Shown here: positions 8,484 to 17,543 of the stretch, piece by piece
Layout: each line of letters begins with the position of its first letter
Position numbering within the stretch: the stretch's first letter is position 1
Origin: Mesorhizobium comanense
Lineage (GTDB): Bacteria > Pseudomonadota > Alphaproteobacteria > Rhizobiales > Rhizobiaceae
NCBI RefSeq assembly: GCF_005503535.1
Contig: NZ_SCNN01000001.1
Location: 1-64,000, forward strand
Direction: 5' to 3'
Length of the DNA: 64,000 bases
Made by a program: the position numbers and the translations under genes
Notes under the pieces: generated by a model
Seen by the model: the letters and a program-made list of their open reading frames with translations, nothing else
The model's database searches: none
Told to the model about the DNA's origin: nothing

Positions 8484-8696
8484 TCATTCCTTCGGCTCGT
8501 CCGTAGGCTTCGCCTCCTCGGCCGGCTTGTACAGATAAAAAAACTGCCAGACGCCGTAGCCGGCGAAGCCGAGCGCGATGACGCCCCAGAAGGGGGTGCC
8601 GGTTGCGAACTCGATGGCAGACCAGATGACGCAGACCGCGACGACGGCGACACGCCGCCAAAGCGGCTTGAAGAAGGGGTGCTCGGAATCTTTCAT
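8484..8696 (-). CDS. Small membrane protein, DUF3329-like
   Basis: A 70-residue protein with an Arg-rich entry (LWRRVAVVAVCVIWSAIEF) and two hydrophobic segments (about residues 15-31 and 36-55), ending in a charged tail rich in Glu and Lys. It resembles the short DUF3329 proteins of rhizobia; that is a recollection of the family. It is 43 bases downstream of iolE and co-directional, so it is probably cotranscribed with the inositol genes, but no role in inositol use is indicated. Confidence 0.65.
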   Translation of the reverse strand: MKDSEHPFFKPLWRRVAVVAVCVIWSAIEFATGTPFWGVIALGFAGYGVWQFFYLYKPAEEAKPTDEPKE

Positions 8697-8739
8697 AGCG
8701 CCAATCTACAGCAACCTGCCTCGCCGTGAACCCACGGCG

Positions 8740-9657
8740 TCAGGCATTAGGAAAGCCCTGCGTCTCGACCGTGTAGCCGGCTGCCGTCATCACCCGCATC
8801 AACTCCTTGTGGCCGACCTGCGCCATCTTCAGCGGCGGGTTCTTCTTCGGGTCCTGCTCGGCCTCGACCACGAACCAGCCCTCATAGCCATGGTCGGCGA
8901 AGCGCTGCACGATGGCGCCGAAATCGAGCGAGCCGTCCCCCGGCACGGTGAAGGCGCCGAGCGCGACGGCGTCGAGGAAGGATTGCTTCGTGCGGTCGAG
9001 CTTGTCGATGACACCCATGCGCACATCCTTCACATGCACGTGGCTGATGCGCTTGTGGTGGTTGTCGATGGCGCGCAGCACGTCGCCGCCGGCAAAGGCG
9101 AGATGCCCGGCATCGAGCAGCAGCGGAATCCCCGCCCCGGAATGGCGCATGAAGGCGTCGAGCTCCGGCTCGGTCTCGACCACCGCCGCCATGTGGTGAT
9201 GGTAGGAAAGCGGCATGCCCTGCTCGGCGCACCATTCGCCGAATTCGGTCAGGCGCCGGCCATAGGCCTTCATTTCGTCACTCGACAGTTTCGGCTTGGT
9301 GGCGAGCGGCTTCGAACGGTCGCCCTGGATGGAGCGGCCAACCTCGCCATAGACGATGCACGGCGCGTTGACCGCCTTGAACAGGTCGATCATCGGCTGG
9401 ATGCGGTCCTTGTTTTTCGACATATCCTCGTCGACCAGCGTGCCGGAAAACCAGCCGCCGCACAGCGTCACGTCCGCCGCCTTCAGGATAGGCAGCATCA
9501 CTGCGGGATCGCTGGGGAACCGCCGGCCCATCTCCATGCCGGTGAAGCCGGCCGAGCGCGACTGGCGCAGGCACTCTTCCAGCGAGACGTCGTCGCTCAG
9601 TTCGGCGAGATCGTCGTTCCACCACGCGATGGGGGACATGCCCAGTTTGGCTTTCAA
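8740..9657 (-). CDS. iolE: myo-Inosose-2 dehydratase IolE
   Basis: A 305-residue TIM-barrel enzyme of the xylose-isomerase-like AP endonuclease fold. It dehydrates scyllo-inosose to 3D-(3,5/4)-trihydroxycyclohexane-1,2-dione, the second step of inositol catabolism. Family marks include the start KLGMSPIAWWNDD, YHHHMAAVVE, LLLDAGHLAFAGGD and the HVHVKDVR metal-site segment. MocC of rhizopine catabolism is a relative. A palindromic repeat separates it from iolD upstream (148 bases), so operon continuity is likely but unproven. Confidence 0.95.
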   Translation of the reverse strand: MKAKLGMSPIAWWNDDLAELSDDVSLEECLRQSRSAGFTGMEMGRRFPSDPAVMLPILKAADVTLCGGWFSGTLVDEDMSKNKDRIQPMIDLFKAVNAPCIVYGEVGRSIQGDRSKPLATKPKLSSDEMKAYGRRLTEFGEWCAEQGMPLSYHHHMAAVVETEPELDAFMRHSGAGIPLLLDAGHLAFAGGDVLRAIDNHHKRISHVHVKDVRMGVIDKLDRTKQSFLDAVALGAFTVPGDGSLDFGAIVQRFADHGYEGWFVVEAEQDPKKNPPLKMAQVGHKELMRVMTAAGYTVETQGFPNA

Positions 9658-9684
9658 GTCGGTGCTCCGGTTTTTAGTTCGTTC

Positions 9685-9783
9685 TTACCCTCCCCCTTGT
9701 GGGGAGGGTCGCTGCGAAGCAGCGGGGTGGGGCGCCGACCCCCACCCGGACCTTCGGTCCGACCTCCCCGCAAGGGGGAGGTA
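9685..9783. repeat. GC-rich intergenic repeat, copy 1
   Basis: The block begins TTACCCTCCCCCTTGTGGGG and contains GGTCGCTGCGAAGCAGCGGGGTGG, then a second arm CGACCTCCCC, GCAAGGGGGAGGTA. Each half can fold on itself and the two outer arms are complementary. A nearly identical copy lies at 31732-31837. It fills the gap between iolE and iolD. Elements of this type are common between genes in Mesorhizobium. Confidence 0.75.
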
Positions 9784-9804
9784 GGGGGCGGCGCTGGGTT
9801 GGCA

Positions 9805-11655
9805 TCAATCGCCGACACTCTGCATCTGCCGCTTCTCGTCATAGGCCTTGCGCGCCGCGTTGACTTGGCTGCGCGCCGAGACTTCCGGCACCGCGACATC
9901 CCACCAGTGGCCGCCGGCCTCGGTGGAAACCAGCGGGTCGGTGTCGATGACCAGCACCGTTGTACGGTCGTTCTTCTTCGATTTCTGAAGCGCGTTTTCC
10001 AGCTCGCCGATCGAAGGCACTTTCTCCGCGATCGCGCCCAGGCTCGCCGCATGGGCGGCGAAGTCGACATCGGGCAGGATCTCGTGGCGCGAATCCTTCA
10101 AGAGATTGTTGAAGTTGGCGCCGCCGGTCGCCATCTGCAGCCGGTTGATGCAGCCATAGCCACGGTTGTCGAGCAGCACGATGGTCAGCTTCAGGCCGAG
10201 CATGACAGATGTGGCGATCTCCGAATTCAGCATCAGATAGGAGCCGTCGCCGATCATGACGACGACCTCCTGGTCGGGCTTGGCCATCTTGGTGCCGAGC
10301 CCGCCGGCGATCTCGTAGCCCATGGTCGAGAAGCCGTATTCGGCGTGGTAGGAGCCCGGCGCGCCGGCCTGCCAAAGCTTGTGCAGCTCGCCGGGCAGGC
10401 CGCCTGCCGCATGCAGCAAGGTGACGCCCGACCCCATGGCGCGCTGCACGGCGCCGATGACCTGTGCGTCTGAAGGGAAGGCGGCATTGGTCGAGGCCGT
10501 CACCTTGGCGGCGTCCGCCTGCCATGCCGTCTTGCCCTTGGCCGCATTGTCCGTCCATGCGGATGGCGCCTTCCAGCCCTTCAGCGCGGTCCCCAATTCG
10601 ACCAACCCTTCGGCCGCGTCGGCGACCAGCGGTAGCGCGCGATGCTTGCCGGCATCGAAAGGCTGCACGTTGAGCCCGATGATGGTCTTGCCGGAGTTCT
10701 TGAACAGCGCCCAGGATCCGGTGGTGAAATCCTGCAGGCGGGTGCCGACGGCAAGCACGACATCGGCCTCTTCGGCCAGCCGGTTGGCCGCCGACGTGCC
10801 GGTGACGCCGACCGCCGCCATGTTGAGCGGATGGTCGTCCGGCAGGGACGACTTGCCACCCTGCGTCTCGCAGATAGGAATGCCGGCGCCTTCGGCGAAT
10901 TTCGCCAGCTCATCCGAGGCCTGCGAATAGAGAACGCCGCCGCCGGCAATGATCAGCGGCTTCTTTGCTCCCTTGAGGGCCGCGACAGAAGCGGCAAGCT
11001 CGTGGCGGTCCGGGCGCGGCCTGCGCTGGTGCCAGACCCGCTCGGCAAAGAAGCTTTCGGGATAATCATAGGCTTCGGCCTGCACGTCCTGGCAAAGCGA
11101 TAGCGTTACCGGGCCGCAATCGGCCGGATCGGTCAGCACCTGCATGGCGCGATTGAGCGCCGGGATGATCTGCTCCGGCCGGGTGATGCGGTCGAAATAG
11201 CGCGACACCGGACGGAAGCAGTCGTTGACGGTCGCCGTGCCGTCGGAAAAATCCTCGGCCTGCTGCAGCACCGGATCGGGAATGCGGTTGGCGAACACAT
11301 CGCCAGGCAGCAACAGGACCGGCAGCCGGTTGACATGGGCAAGGGCGGCTGCCGTCACCATGTTGACGGCACCCGGGCCGATCGAAGAGGTCGCGGCCAT
11401 GAAGCGGCGGCGGAAATTGGCCTTGGCATAGGCGATCGCCGCATGCGCCATCGCCTGTTCGTTATGGGCGCGGAAGGTCGGCAATTCGTCGCGCACCTGA
11501 TAGAGCGCCTCGCCGATGCCGGCGACATTGCCGTGGCCGAAGATCGCCCAGACACCACCGAAGACAGGCACTGTCTTGCCGTCGATCTCGGTCATCTGGC
11601 GGCTGAGGAAGCGGGTCAGCGCCTGCGCCATCGTCAGGCGGATTGTCTTGCTCAT
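9805..11655 (-). CDS. iolD: 3D-(3,5/4)-trihydroxycyclohexane-1,2-dione acylhydrolase IolD
   Basis: A 616-residue thiamine-diphosphate enzyme that hydrolytically opens the inositol ring dione to 5-deoxyglucuronate. The N-terminal ThDP-binding half has the glutamate region AHNEQAMAHAAIAYAKA, the middle domain has the GTRLQDF loop, and the C-terminal metal motif is GDGSYLMLNSE with the downstream NRGYG. Two ATGs are adjacent (11658 and 11655); GGAGG precedes them by 4 and 7 bases, so I use the second. It is 30 bases downstream of iolC and co-directional. Confidence 0.96.
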   Translation of the reverse strand: MSKTIRLTMAQALTRFLSRQMTEIDGKTVPVFGGVWAIFGHGNVAGIGEALYQVRDELPTFRAHNEQAMAHAAIAYAKANFRRRFMAATSSIGPGAVNMVTAAALAHVNRLPVLLLPGDVFANRIPDPVLQQAEDFSDGTATVNDCFRPVSRYFDRITRPEQIIPALNRAMQVLTDPADCGPVTLSLCQDVQAEAYDYPESFFAERVWHQRRPRPDRHELAASVAALKGAKKPLIIAGGGVLYSQASDELAKFAEGAGIPICETQGGKSSLPDDHPLNMAAVGVTGTSAANRLAEEADVVLAVGTRLQDFTTGSWALFKNSGKTIIGLNVQPFDAGKHRALPLVADAAEGLVELGTALKGWKAPSAWTDNAAKGKTAWQADAAKVTASTNAAFPSDAQVIGAVQRAMGSGVTLLHAAGGLPGELHKLWQAGAPGSYHAEYGFSTMGYEIAGGLGTKMAKPDQEVVVMIGDGSYLMLNSEIATSVMLGLKLTIVLLDNRGYGCINRLQMATGGANFNNLLKDSRHEILPDVDFAAHAASLGAIAEKVPSIGELENALQKSKKNDRTTVLVIDTDPLVSTEAGGHWWDVAVPEVSARSQVNAARKAYDEKRQMQSVGD

Positions 11656-11685
11656 CATGTTTCCTCCGCAGTCCTTCTGCCGCCC

Positions 11686-13620
11686 TTATGCTGCCTTGCG
11701 GCCGCGCGCGGCAAGCCACGCTTCGGTCAGTTGTTCAAAGCGCGACGCCATGTCGGCAACAGCCTCGTCATCGGACATCCTGCCGGCGAGCCATTGTTCG
11801 GCGGCGTGGACGAAGATGGTGCGGCCGACGGCAAAGCCCTTGACGATCCGCGCCTTGGCGGTGGCCGCAAAGGCCGCCTCCAACTCGTCCTGTGGCGCCT
11901 CCAGCCCAAGCAGCACCACGCCCCTGCACCAGGGATCGTGCTTCAGGATCACGGCTTCGATTTTCGCCCATGCGCCGGCCGAGGCCTGCGGTTCGAGTTT
12001 CCACCAATCGGGCTTGATGCCGAGCGCGTAGAGTTCTTCCAGGGCGCGCGGGATCGTCGTGTCGTCGAGCTTGCCGTTCTTGCCGGCAATGATCTCGACG
12101 AGCAGTTCCCGGCCGACCTTGCGCGCGGCCTCGAACAGCGAGCGCAGCTTTTGCTGTTGCTCTTCCTTCAAGGCGGCCGGATCATCGGGATGGTAGAAAC
12201 ACAGGCACTTGATGCAGTGATCGACCGGCCATTCGGCGAGTTGCGAGCCGATGTCCTGCGAGAACTCGAAGCGCAGCGGCCGCGAACCCGGCAGTTCCAC
12301 GGGCCGTCCAAGCCAGGCGAAGGGATGCCTGGCGAATTCGAACATCGCCTCGCGGCCGTGCTTCTCGTCGATCAGCATGCCGTAGCCGTCGCGGCCGGCG
12401 GCGACCTTCGCCGCTGCCTTCACCGCCAGCACCTTGAAGTCGCGGATGCGCGCCGGATCGGCGCCGGTTTTCGCCGCGACATCCTCGAGCTGCACGCGAT
12501 GGTCGCAGGCGAGCGCCATCAGCGAGGGGATGTCGCGCCGGCGGGTCGTCGCCCAATGGATGTGGTTGATCGCTTCGTCCTTGCGCAAGGCGCGGTGTTT
12601 GCTGCCATTCTTGAGAAAGAACTGCAGCTCCTCGAAGGTCGGATATTCCGGCGCGCAGAGCAGCCGCGAGACGGCGAAGGCGCCGCAGGCATTGGCCCAG
12701 GTCGCCGCGGTCTCGAAGCTCTCGCCGCCGAGCCAGCCGCGCAGGAGGCCGGACATGAAGGCGTCACCGGCACCCAGCACATTGTAGATCTCGATCGGGA
12801 ACCCCTTGCCGACGACACCGTCTTCCAGGTCGTCGCTGATCGGTCCGTCATAGACGATGCAGCCCATGGCGCCGCGCTTCAAGACGATGGTGGCCGAGGA
12901 CAGTGCGCGGATCGTCTTCAGCGCGCTCAGGCAATCGTCCGCGCCCGACGCGATCATGATCTCTTCCTCGGTGCCGACGATGAGGTCGCAATCGGGCAGC
13001 ACGGTCTTGAGCTGGGCCGAGACCCGGTCCGACTTCACATAGCGCTCGAATCCTTCGGCGTGCCCGGCAAGACCCCAGAGATTGGGCCGGTAGTCGATGT
13101 CGAAGACCACCTTGCCGCCCTTGGCCTTCATGATGCGGATGGCCTTGCGCTGGGCCGCATCGCTGTTGGGTCGCGAAAAATGCGTGCCGGTGACGACGAT
13201 CGACCGGGCCGAGGCGATGAAAGCCTCGTCGATATCCTCTTCCGAAAGCGCCATGTCGGCGCAGTCGGTGCGGTAAAAGATCATCGGCGAAACCCCTTCG
13301 CTTTCGACCGAAAGCAGCACCAGCGCGGTCAGCCGTTCCTTGTCGGTCTTCAACCCGTCGGTGTTGACGCCTTCGCGCTTCAGCTGCTCGCGGATGAAGC
13401 GGCCCATCTGCTCGTCACCGACACGCGTCAGCAGCGCGGAGCGCAGGCCGAGCCTGGCCGTGCCGACCGAGATGTTGGCCGGGCAGCCGCCGACCGACTT
13501 GGCGAAGGAGGTGATGTCTTCCAGGCGCGAGCCGATCTGCTGGCCGTAGAGATCGACGGAAGCGCGGCCGATCGTGATGACGTCGAGCGGCGCCTGTCTG
13601 GCATCCACGGCTTCGCTCAT
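11686..13620 (-). CDS. iolC: 5-dehydro-2-deoxygluconokinase fused to DUF2090 aldolase-like domain (IolC)
   Basis: A 644-residue two-domain protein. Residues about 13-330 are a PfkB/ribokinase domain (GGCPANISV at 44-52; catalytic GAGDAF at 283-288) that phosphorylates 2-deoxy-5-keto-gluconate. Residues about 335-640 are DUF2090, an aldolase-like barrel thought to cleave the product to dihydroxyacetone phosphate and malonate semialdehyde, i.e. the IolJ step. The fusion is known in rhizobia and other proteobacteria. It is the first gene of the iolC-iolD-iolE-iolB series, and IolR-type operators lie in the 156 bases upstream. Confidence 0.95.
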   Translation of the reverse strand: MSEAVDARQAPLDVITIGRASVDLYGQQIGSRLEDITSFAKSVGGCPANISVGTARLGLRSALLTRVGDEQMGRFIREQLKREGVNTDGLKTDKERLTALVLLSVESEGVSPMIFYRTDCADMALSEEDIDEAFIASARSIVVTGTHFSRPNSDAAQRKAIRIMKAKGGKVVFDIDYRPNLWGLAGHAEGFERYVKSDRVSAQLKTVLPDCDLIVGTEEEIMIASGADDCLSALKTIRALSSATIVLKRGAMGCIVYDGPISDDLEDGVVGKGFPIEIYNVLGAGDAFMSGLLRGWLGGESFETAATWANACGAFAVSRLLCAPEYPTFEELQFFLKNGSKHRALRKDEAINHIHWATTRRRDIPSLMALACDHRVQLEDVAAKTGADPARIRDFKVLAVKAAAKVAAGRDGYGMLIDEKHGREAMFEFARHPFAWLGRPVELPGSRPLRFEFSQDIGSQLAEWPVDHCIKCLCFYHPDDPAALKEEQQQKLRSLFEAARKVGRELLVEIIAGKNGKLDDTTIPRALEELYALGIKPDWWKLEPQASAGAWAKIEAVILKHDPWCRGVVLLGLEAPQDELEAAFAATAKARIVKGFAVGRTIFVHAAEQWLAGRMSDDEAVADMASRFEQLTEAWLAARGRKAA

Positions 13621-13702
13621 TGGAACCTCCCGTCGGGTCTTGTCGTCATGAACAACATTGTTTGGGTAACACGCGCGATCGGCAGCGTGGTGCCGCCAAT
13701 AT

Positions 13703-13746
13703 GAAATAATAATTCCAATCCATAGTCAATATGGAATGAGCATTCC
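13703..13746. promoter_or_regulatory. Tandem IolR-type operators upstream of iolC
   Basis: GGAA-TGAGCA-TTCC at 13733-13746 exactly matches the GGAA-N6-TTCC element reported for the RpiR-type IolR of Sinorhizobium meliloti (from memory). GAAA-TAATAA-TTCC at 13703-13716 matches at seven of eight fixed positions. Their centres are 30 bases apart, about three helical turns. They lie between iolC and iolR in the right place to repress iolC. A third overlapping inverted repeat, ATTCCA ... TGGAAT, bridges the two. Confidence 0.65.
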
Positions 13747-13776
13747 CGGGTTGAAAAGTGCCTTGGGAAGGATGAA

Positions 13777-14622
13777 TCAGGCCTTGCGCCTGCGGCCCGC
13801 ATCGCGCCGTTTCTCGCCGACGCCGACGGTCAGCGCCATGGCCAGCGCCATTGTCGCCGACAAGGAGCGGAAGCCAGCGAAGTCGGCTTCCGCAACCTCG
13901 AACCAGACCCTGGCGAACTGGGCGAGTGGCGAAAACGAGCTGTCGGTGATGGCCACGATCGGCACGCCCTGTTCCGAAATGGCGCGCGCTTCCTCGATGG
14001 TCGCGGGTGCATAAGGCGAAAAGCTGATGGCGATCACGGCGTCCGCCGGCGTGGCGAAGCTCACCATTTCGGCGTTCAGTCCGGCGGCGGATTCGATCAG
14101 CTGGTTGCGGATCTTCAATTTGCCCAGCGCGTAGGCGATGTAGGTCGCCACCGGATAGGAGCGCCGCTTGGCCAGGACGTAGATGGTCTGCGCCTTCGCC
14201 AGCAGGGCGATCGCCTCCTCCAGATTCGCATCGTCCAGCGTGCGCGAAATGTCGTTGAGCGAGGTGCTGGCGGCGGCGACGAAGCCGTCGAAGATCGCGC
14301 GATGGCCGGCGCCGCCTTCCGCCTTGGCGCGCAACGCCTGCAGCCGCTCGTCATAGGACGAGTTGCGCTCGCGCAGTCGCTCGCGAAACACCTGCTGCAG
14401 GCTGGTGAAGCCGTCGAAGCCGAGCTGCTGGGCAAAGCGGATCAGGGTCGAGGGCTGCACGCCCGCCGAAGCGGCGATGCTGGCGGCGGTGCCGAAGGCG
14501 ATATCGTCGGGATTGTCGAGCGCATAGGCGGCGATCTGCGCGATACGCTTCGGCAGGCTTTCGCGCCGGTCGAGGATCGTGGCGCGCAGCGTCTCGAAGT
14601 CGCGGGGTACCTGTTCGTCCAT
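13777..14622 (-). CDS. iolR: RpiR family repressor of inositol genes (IolR)
   Basis: A 281-residue regulator with an N-terminal RpiR helix-turn-helix (IAASAGVQPSTLIRFAQQLGFDG, roughly residues 45-67) and a C-terminal SIS domain (about 120-255, with VLAKRRSYPVATYIAYALG). It sits directly upstream of iolC on the same strand, as in other Rhizobiales, where IolR represses inositol genes and is relieved by a pathway intermediate. I use the ATG at 14622 (MDEQVPRDF); the frame is open to 14646. It is divergent from the dehydrogenase at 14777. Confidence 0.88.
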   Translation of the reverse strand: MDEQVPRDFETLRATILDRRESLPKRIAQIAAYALDNPDDIAFGTAASIAASAGVQPSTLIRFAQQLGFDGFTSLQQVFRERLRERNSSYDERLQALRAKAEGGAGHRAIFDGFVAAASTSLNDISRTLDDANLEEAIALLAKAQTIYVLAKRRSYPVATYIAYALGKLKIRNQLIESAAGLNAEMVSFATPADAVIAISFSPYAPATIEEARAISEQGVPIVAITDSSFSPLAQFARVWFEVAEADFAGFRSLSATMALAMALTVGVGEKRRDAGRRRKA

Positions 14623-14713
14623 CGTCGCTCTGCTCAAGGCCTGCAAGGAGGCGCTCTCTGTGCCCCATCATAGCGCGCTTGCGCAAGAACGCCATTAAAA
14701 ATGAGGCAGACAT

Positions 14714-14746
14714 TCCATTCTCTGTGAAAATGGATTAATTCATCCA
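14714..14746. promoter_or_regulatory. Overlapping dyads in the iolR/dehydrogenase divergent region
   Basis: Two inverted repeats overlap: TCCATT-N9-AATGGA (14714-14734) and TGGAT-N6-ATCCA (14731-14746). The second keeps the N6 spacing of the IolR element but with GGAT/ATCC arms. They lie 30 bases upstream of the dehydrogenase start and about 90 bases from the iolR start, suiting control of both genes. Binding by IolR is inferred. Confidence 0.4.
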
Positions 14747-14776
14747 CGCAACGCTTCAGCAGTGGAGAAATGGAAA

Positions 14777-15886
14777 ATGGTCGGCGTCGGTCTTATCGGC
14801 ACGGGGTTCATGGGCAAGTGTCACGCCATCGCATGGAGTGCCGTCGGCGCCGTCTTTCCGGATGTCGCCAAGCCACGGCTGGTCCATCTGGGCGAGGTCA
14901 ATGAGGACCTGGCCATGCGCAAGGCCGGCGAGTTCGGCTTCGCCAAGGCGTCCGGCGACTGGCGCGCCGTCGTCAACGACCCGGACGTCGATGTCGTGTC
15001 GCTCACCACGCCCAACCAGTTCCATCCCGAAATGGCCATCGCCGTCCTCGAAGCCGGCAAGCATCTTTGGTGCGAAAAGCCGATGGCGCCGAGTTTTACC
15101 GAGGCCGAGGCGATGGCGGCGGCTGCCAGCAAGTCAGGCAAGGTCGCCGCGCTCGGATACAACTACATACAGAGCCCCGCCATCCGCCACATCGGCGCGC
15201 TGCTCGACGAGAAGATCATCGGCGAGGTCAACCATCTGCGCATCGAGATGGACGAGGACTTCATGGCCGATCCCGAGGCGCTGTTTTTCTGGAAGCACGA
15301 GGCTTCGTCCGGCTATGGCGCGCTCGACGATTTCGCCGTCCATCCGCTGTCCCTGGTCTCGGCCCTGTTCGGCCGCGTCGCCAGCGTCATCTGCGACATG
15401 GCCAAACCCTATGCCGACCGCAAGCTGGCAGCCGGGGGGCGCCGCGCGGTCGAAACCTATGATATAGCGAGCGTCCTGATGCACCTGGAAAACGGCATTG
15501 CCGGAACGCTCCAGGTCAACCGCTCCGCCTGGGGCCGCAAGGGCCGCATCGCCATCCAGATTTTTGGCTCCAGGGGATCGATCCTGTTCGACCAGGAGCG
15601 GATGAACGAATTCCAGCTCTATCTCACGGCGGATCGCCCGACCGAGCAGGGCTACCGCACCATCCTGGTGGCGCCGCATCACAAGCCCTACGATGCCTTC
15701 CTGCCGGCGCCGGGCCACAATCTCGGCTTCAACGACCTCAAGATCATCGAGTGCCGCGAATTGCTGACCCGCCTTGCGGGAAAGCCGGCACGGCTCATCG
15801 AGTTCGCCGAAGGGCTGGAGATCGAGCGCACCGTGCACGCCATGGCCAGGTCGTTCGACGAGAAGCGTTGGGTTGATGTCAGGTAG
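14777..15886 (+). CDS. Gfo/Idh/MocA family oxidoreductase (inositol-type dehydrogenase)
   Basis: A 369-residue NAD(P)-dependent dehydrogenase. The Rossmann motif GTGFMG lies near the N-terminus, CEKPMAPS carries the EKP catalytic motif (near residue 101), and GALDDFAVHPLSL carries the catalytic His/Asp region. The ATG at 14777 is preferred because GGAG lies about 9 bases upstream; a GTG at 14762 is in frame. Its position opposite iolR suggests oxidation of myo- or scyllo-inositol, another isomer, or an aminated derivative as proposed for MocA. The exact substrate cannot be read. Confidence 0.88.
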   Translation: MVGVGLIGTGFMGKCHAIAWSAVGAVFPDVAKPRLVHLGEVNEDLAMRKAGEFGFAKASGDWRAVVNDPDVDVVSLTTPNQFHPEMAIAVLEAGKHLWCEKPMAPSFTEAEAMAAAASKSGKVAALGYNYIQSPAIRHIGALLDEKIIGEVNHLRIEMDEDFMADPEALFFWKHEASSGYGALDDFAVHPLSLVSALFGRVASVICDMAKPYADRKLAAGGRRAVETYDIASVLMHLENGIAGTLQVNRSAWGRKGRIAIQIFGSRGSILFDQERMNEFQLYLTADRPTEQGYRTILVAPHHKPYDAFLPAPGHNLGFNDLKIIECRELLTRLAGKPARLIEFAEGLEIERTVHAMARSFDEKRWVDVR

Positions 15887-15920
15887 GCCGGTCGCGCGAC
15901 AACGCAGGCAAACGTGGGAG

Positions 15921-17417
15921 CTATAGCCGCCTGTGCTCCTGAAGGACCGCCTGGGCCAGTCGCCTGACACCAAGCGCCGCGTCCTGGCGATGCAGGGCGG
16001 AGAAGCCCAGAAGAAGGCCGTGGCCGGCGAGCGGGGCAAGATGCATCGGAGAGACCGGCAGCACGGTTACGCCGGATCGGCGCGCGGCCTGCGCGACCGC
16101 GACATCGTCAGAGCCAGGGGGCAGGCGGGCGAAGAGATGGACGCCTTGCATGGGCACTTCAATCCCGATCTCCGGCAGATCCGCGAATTGTTCCCGCAGC
16201 AGCGCCACCAGCATGTCGCGCGAGCCGCGATAGGCTTCCCGCAGCCTCCTGAGATGGCTGGAGAAATGCCCCTCACTCAGGAAATCGGCGACGACAAGCT
16301 GGTGAAACGGAGCCGGGAAACGGTCGAGCAGCACACGCATCGCCCGCACCGCCGGCACCAGTTCCGCCGGCACCACGAGATAGCCCAGCCGGAAACCGGG
16401 TAGCAGCGCTTTGCTGAACGTGCCGAAATAGATGACCCTGTCGTGCTCGTCGACGCCTTGCAGCGCGGCCAGCGGGCGATCATCGTAGCGGAACTCGCTG
16501 TCATAGTCGTCTTCGAGGATCCACGCCCCCCTGGCCGCGGCCCAGTCGACGAGCGCCAGACGGCGCGCCATGGAGAGGATCGCGCCTGTCGGATATTGGT
16601 GTGACGGCGTGACATAGACGGCCCGCACGTTTTCCGGCCGATCGGCCAGCAGGCCCACATCGATCCCCTGTGCGTCGACCGCAATGGGAATGAGCCTGGC
16701 GCCTCCGGCCGTGAAGGCCAGCCGTGCCGGCGGATAGCTAGGATCTTCGATCGCGACTGTGTCCCCTGGGTTGATCAGGGTGCGCATGGCAAGATCGATC
16801 GCCTGCTGCGAGCCGGAAGTGATGAAGACGCGGTCCGGATCGCAGCGTACGCCCCGGGCTGCCGCGAGATACCTGACCACTTCGCCGCGCAGCCTCTCCT
16901 CGCCTTGCGGATCCCTGTAGTGGTCATGAAGCGTCTCCAGATGGCGATGGCCGATGCGTTTGAGAACGGCTCGTGTCCTGTCGTCCGGCTCGGCCCGGCC
17001 GGTGGCGAAAGGGACCTGGGGCTGCGGCTCCAGGGATGGATTTCCGATGATGGAGCGCGCGGCGCGCGAGATGTCGCTTGGTGCCGTTGAATCTGCAGGA
17101 GCGGTCCGGCGCGCGCGCTCCGAACGCCCCGGCACGTCGGCCGAAACAAAGGTGCCGGACCCATGGTGGCCGACGACATAGTTCTCGCTCAGCAGCGTAT
17201 CGTAAGCTTCGACGACGACACCGCGCGATACGCCCCAGAGCCGGGCCGCCGCCCGCGTCGAGGGCAGGCGTGCGCCGGCGGGCATACGGCCGGAGACAAT
17301 CGCGGTGCGCAGCGCGAAATAGAGCTGCCGGCCAATCGATGCCTGCGAGTCTCGATCGATGGCGATGTCGACCAGATGCGTGGCGTCTTCATGCCTGCGC
17401 GATGTCTTTTCAGTCAT
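15921..17417 (-). CDS. MocR/PdxR-type regulator (GntR HTH fused to aminotransferase fold)
   Basis: A 498-residue chimera. Residues about 15-90 form a GntR winged helix (LPSTRAAARLWGVSRGVVVEAYDTL), and about 120-495 form a fold-type I aminotransferase-like domain, with LEDDYDSEFRYD and the PLP-lysine segment FGTFSKALLPGFRLGY. Such proteins sense PLP or amino compounds and regulate divergent genes. The ATG at 17417 gives the standard length; the frame is open to 17630. It is divergent from an MFS transporter, with the palindrome 17487-17501 between them. Confidence 0.9.
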   Translation of the reverse strand: MTEKTSRRHEDATHLVDIAIDRDSQASIGRQLYFALRTAIVSGRMPAGARLPSTRAAARLWGVSRGVVVEAYDTLLSENYVVGHHGSGTFVSADVPGRSERARRTAPADSTAPSDISRAARSIIGNPSLEPQPQVPFATGRAEPDDRTRAVLKRIGHRHLETLHDHYRDPQGEERLRGEVVRYLAAARGVRCDPDRVFITSGSQQAIDLAMRTLINPGDTVAIEDPSYPPARLAFTAGGARLIPIAVDAQGIDVGLLADRPENVRAVYVTPSHQYPTGAILSMARRLALVDWAAARGAWILEDDYDSEFRYDDRPLAALQGVDEHDRVIYFGTFSKALLPGFRLGYLVVPAELVPAVRAMRVLLDRFPAPFHQLVVADFLSEGHFSSHLRRLREAYRGSRDMLVALLREQFADLPEIGIEVPMQGVHLFARLPPGSDDVAVAQAARRSGVTVLPVSPMHLAPLAGHGLLLGFSALHRQDAALGVRRLAQAVLQEHRRL

Positions 17418-17486
17418 GACGCCCCTCCAAGTGGTCCTCGAAACCAGTTCCAAGAGGACCTTTGAAACGATCGAAATTCGAGAGAT

Positions 17487-17501
17487 CAATGTACCACATT
17501 G
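17487..17501. promoter_or_regulatory. Perfect palindrome between MocR-type and MFS genes
   Basis: CAATGT-ACC-ACATTG is a perfect 6+3+6 palindrome in the 126-base divergent region, 70 bases from the regulator start and 43 bases from the MFS start. It is a natural operator candidate for the MocR-type regulator; the assignment is from position alone. Confidence 0.45.
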
Positions 17502-17543
17502 TTTCTTGGAAATGCAGGCCGTTTCGGTCGGAAAGTTGCAGCC

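Noticed and set aside
8390..8653. Short frames within the repeat between iolB and the small membrane-protein gene.
   Set aside because: They are made of the palindromic repeat and overlap the small membrane-protein gene in other frames.
11335..13704. A 789-codon open frame on the plus strand opposite iolC and the end of iolD.
   Set aside because: It is antisense to two certain genes, is Arg/Gly/Ala/His-rich as expected from the complement of GC-rich codons, and has no family-like segment.
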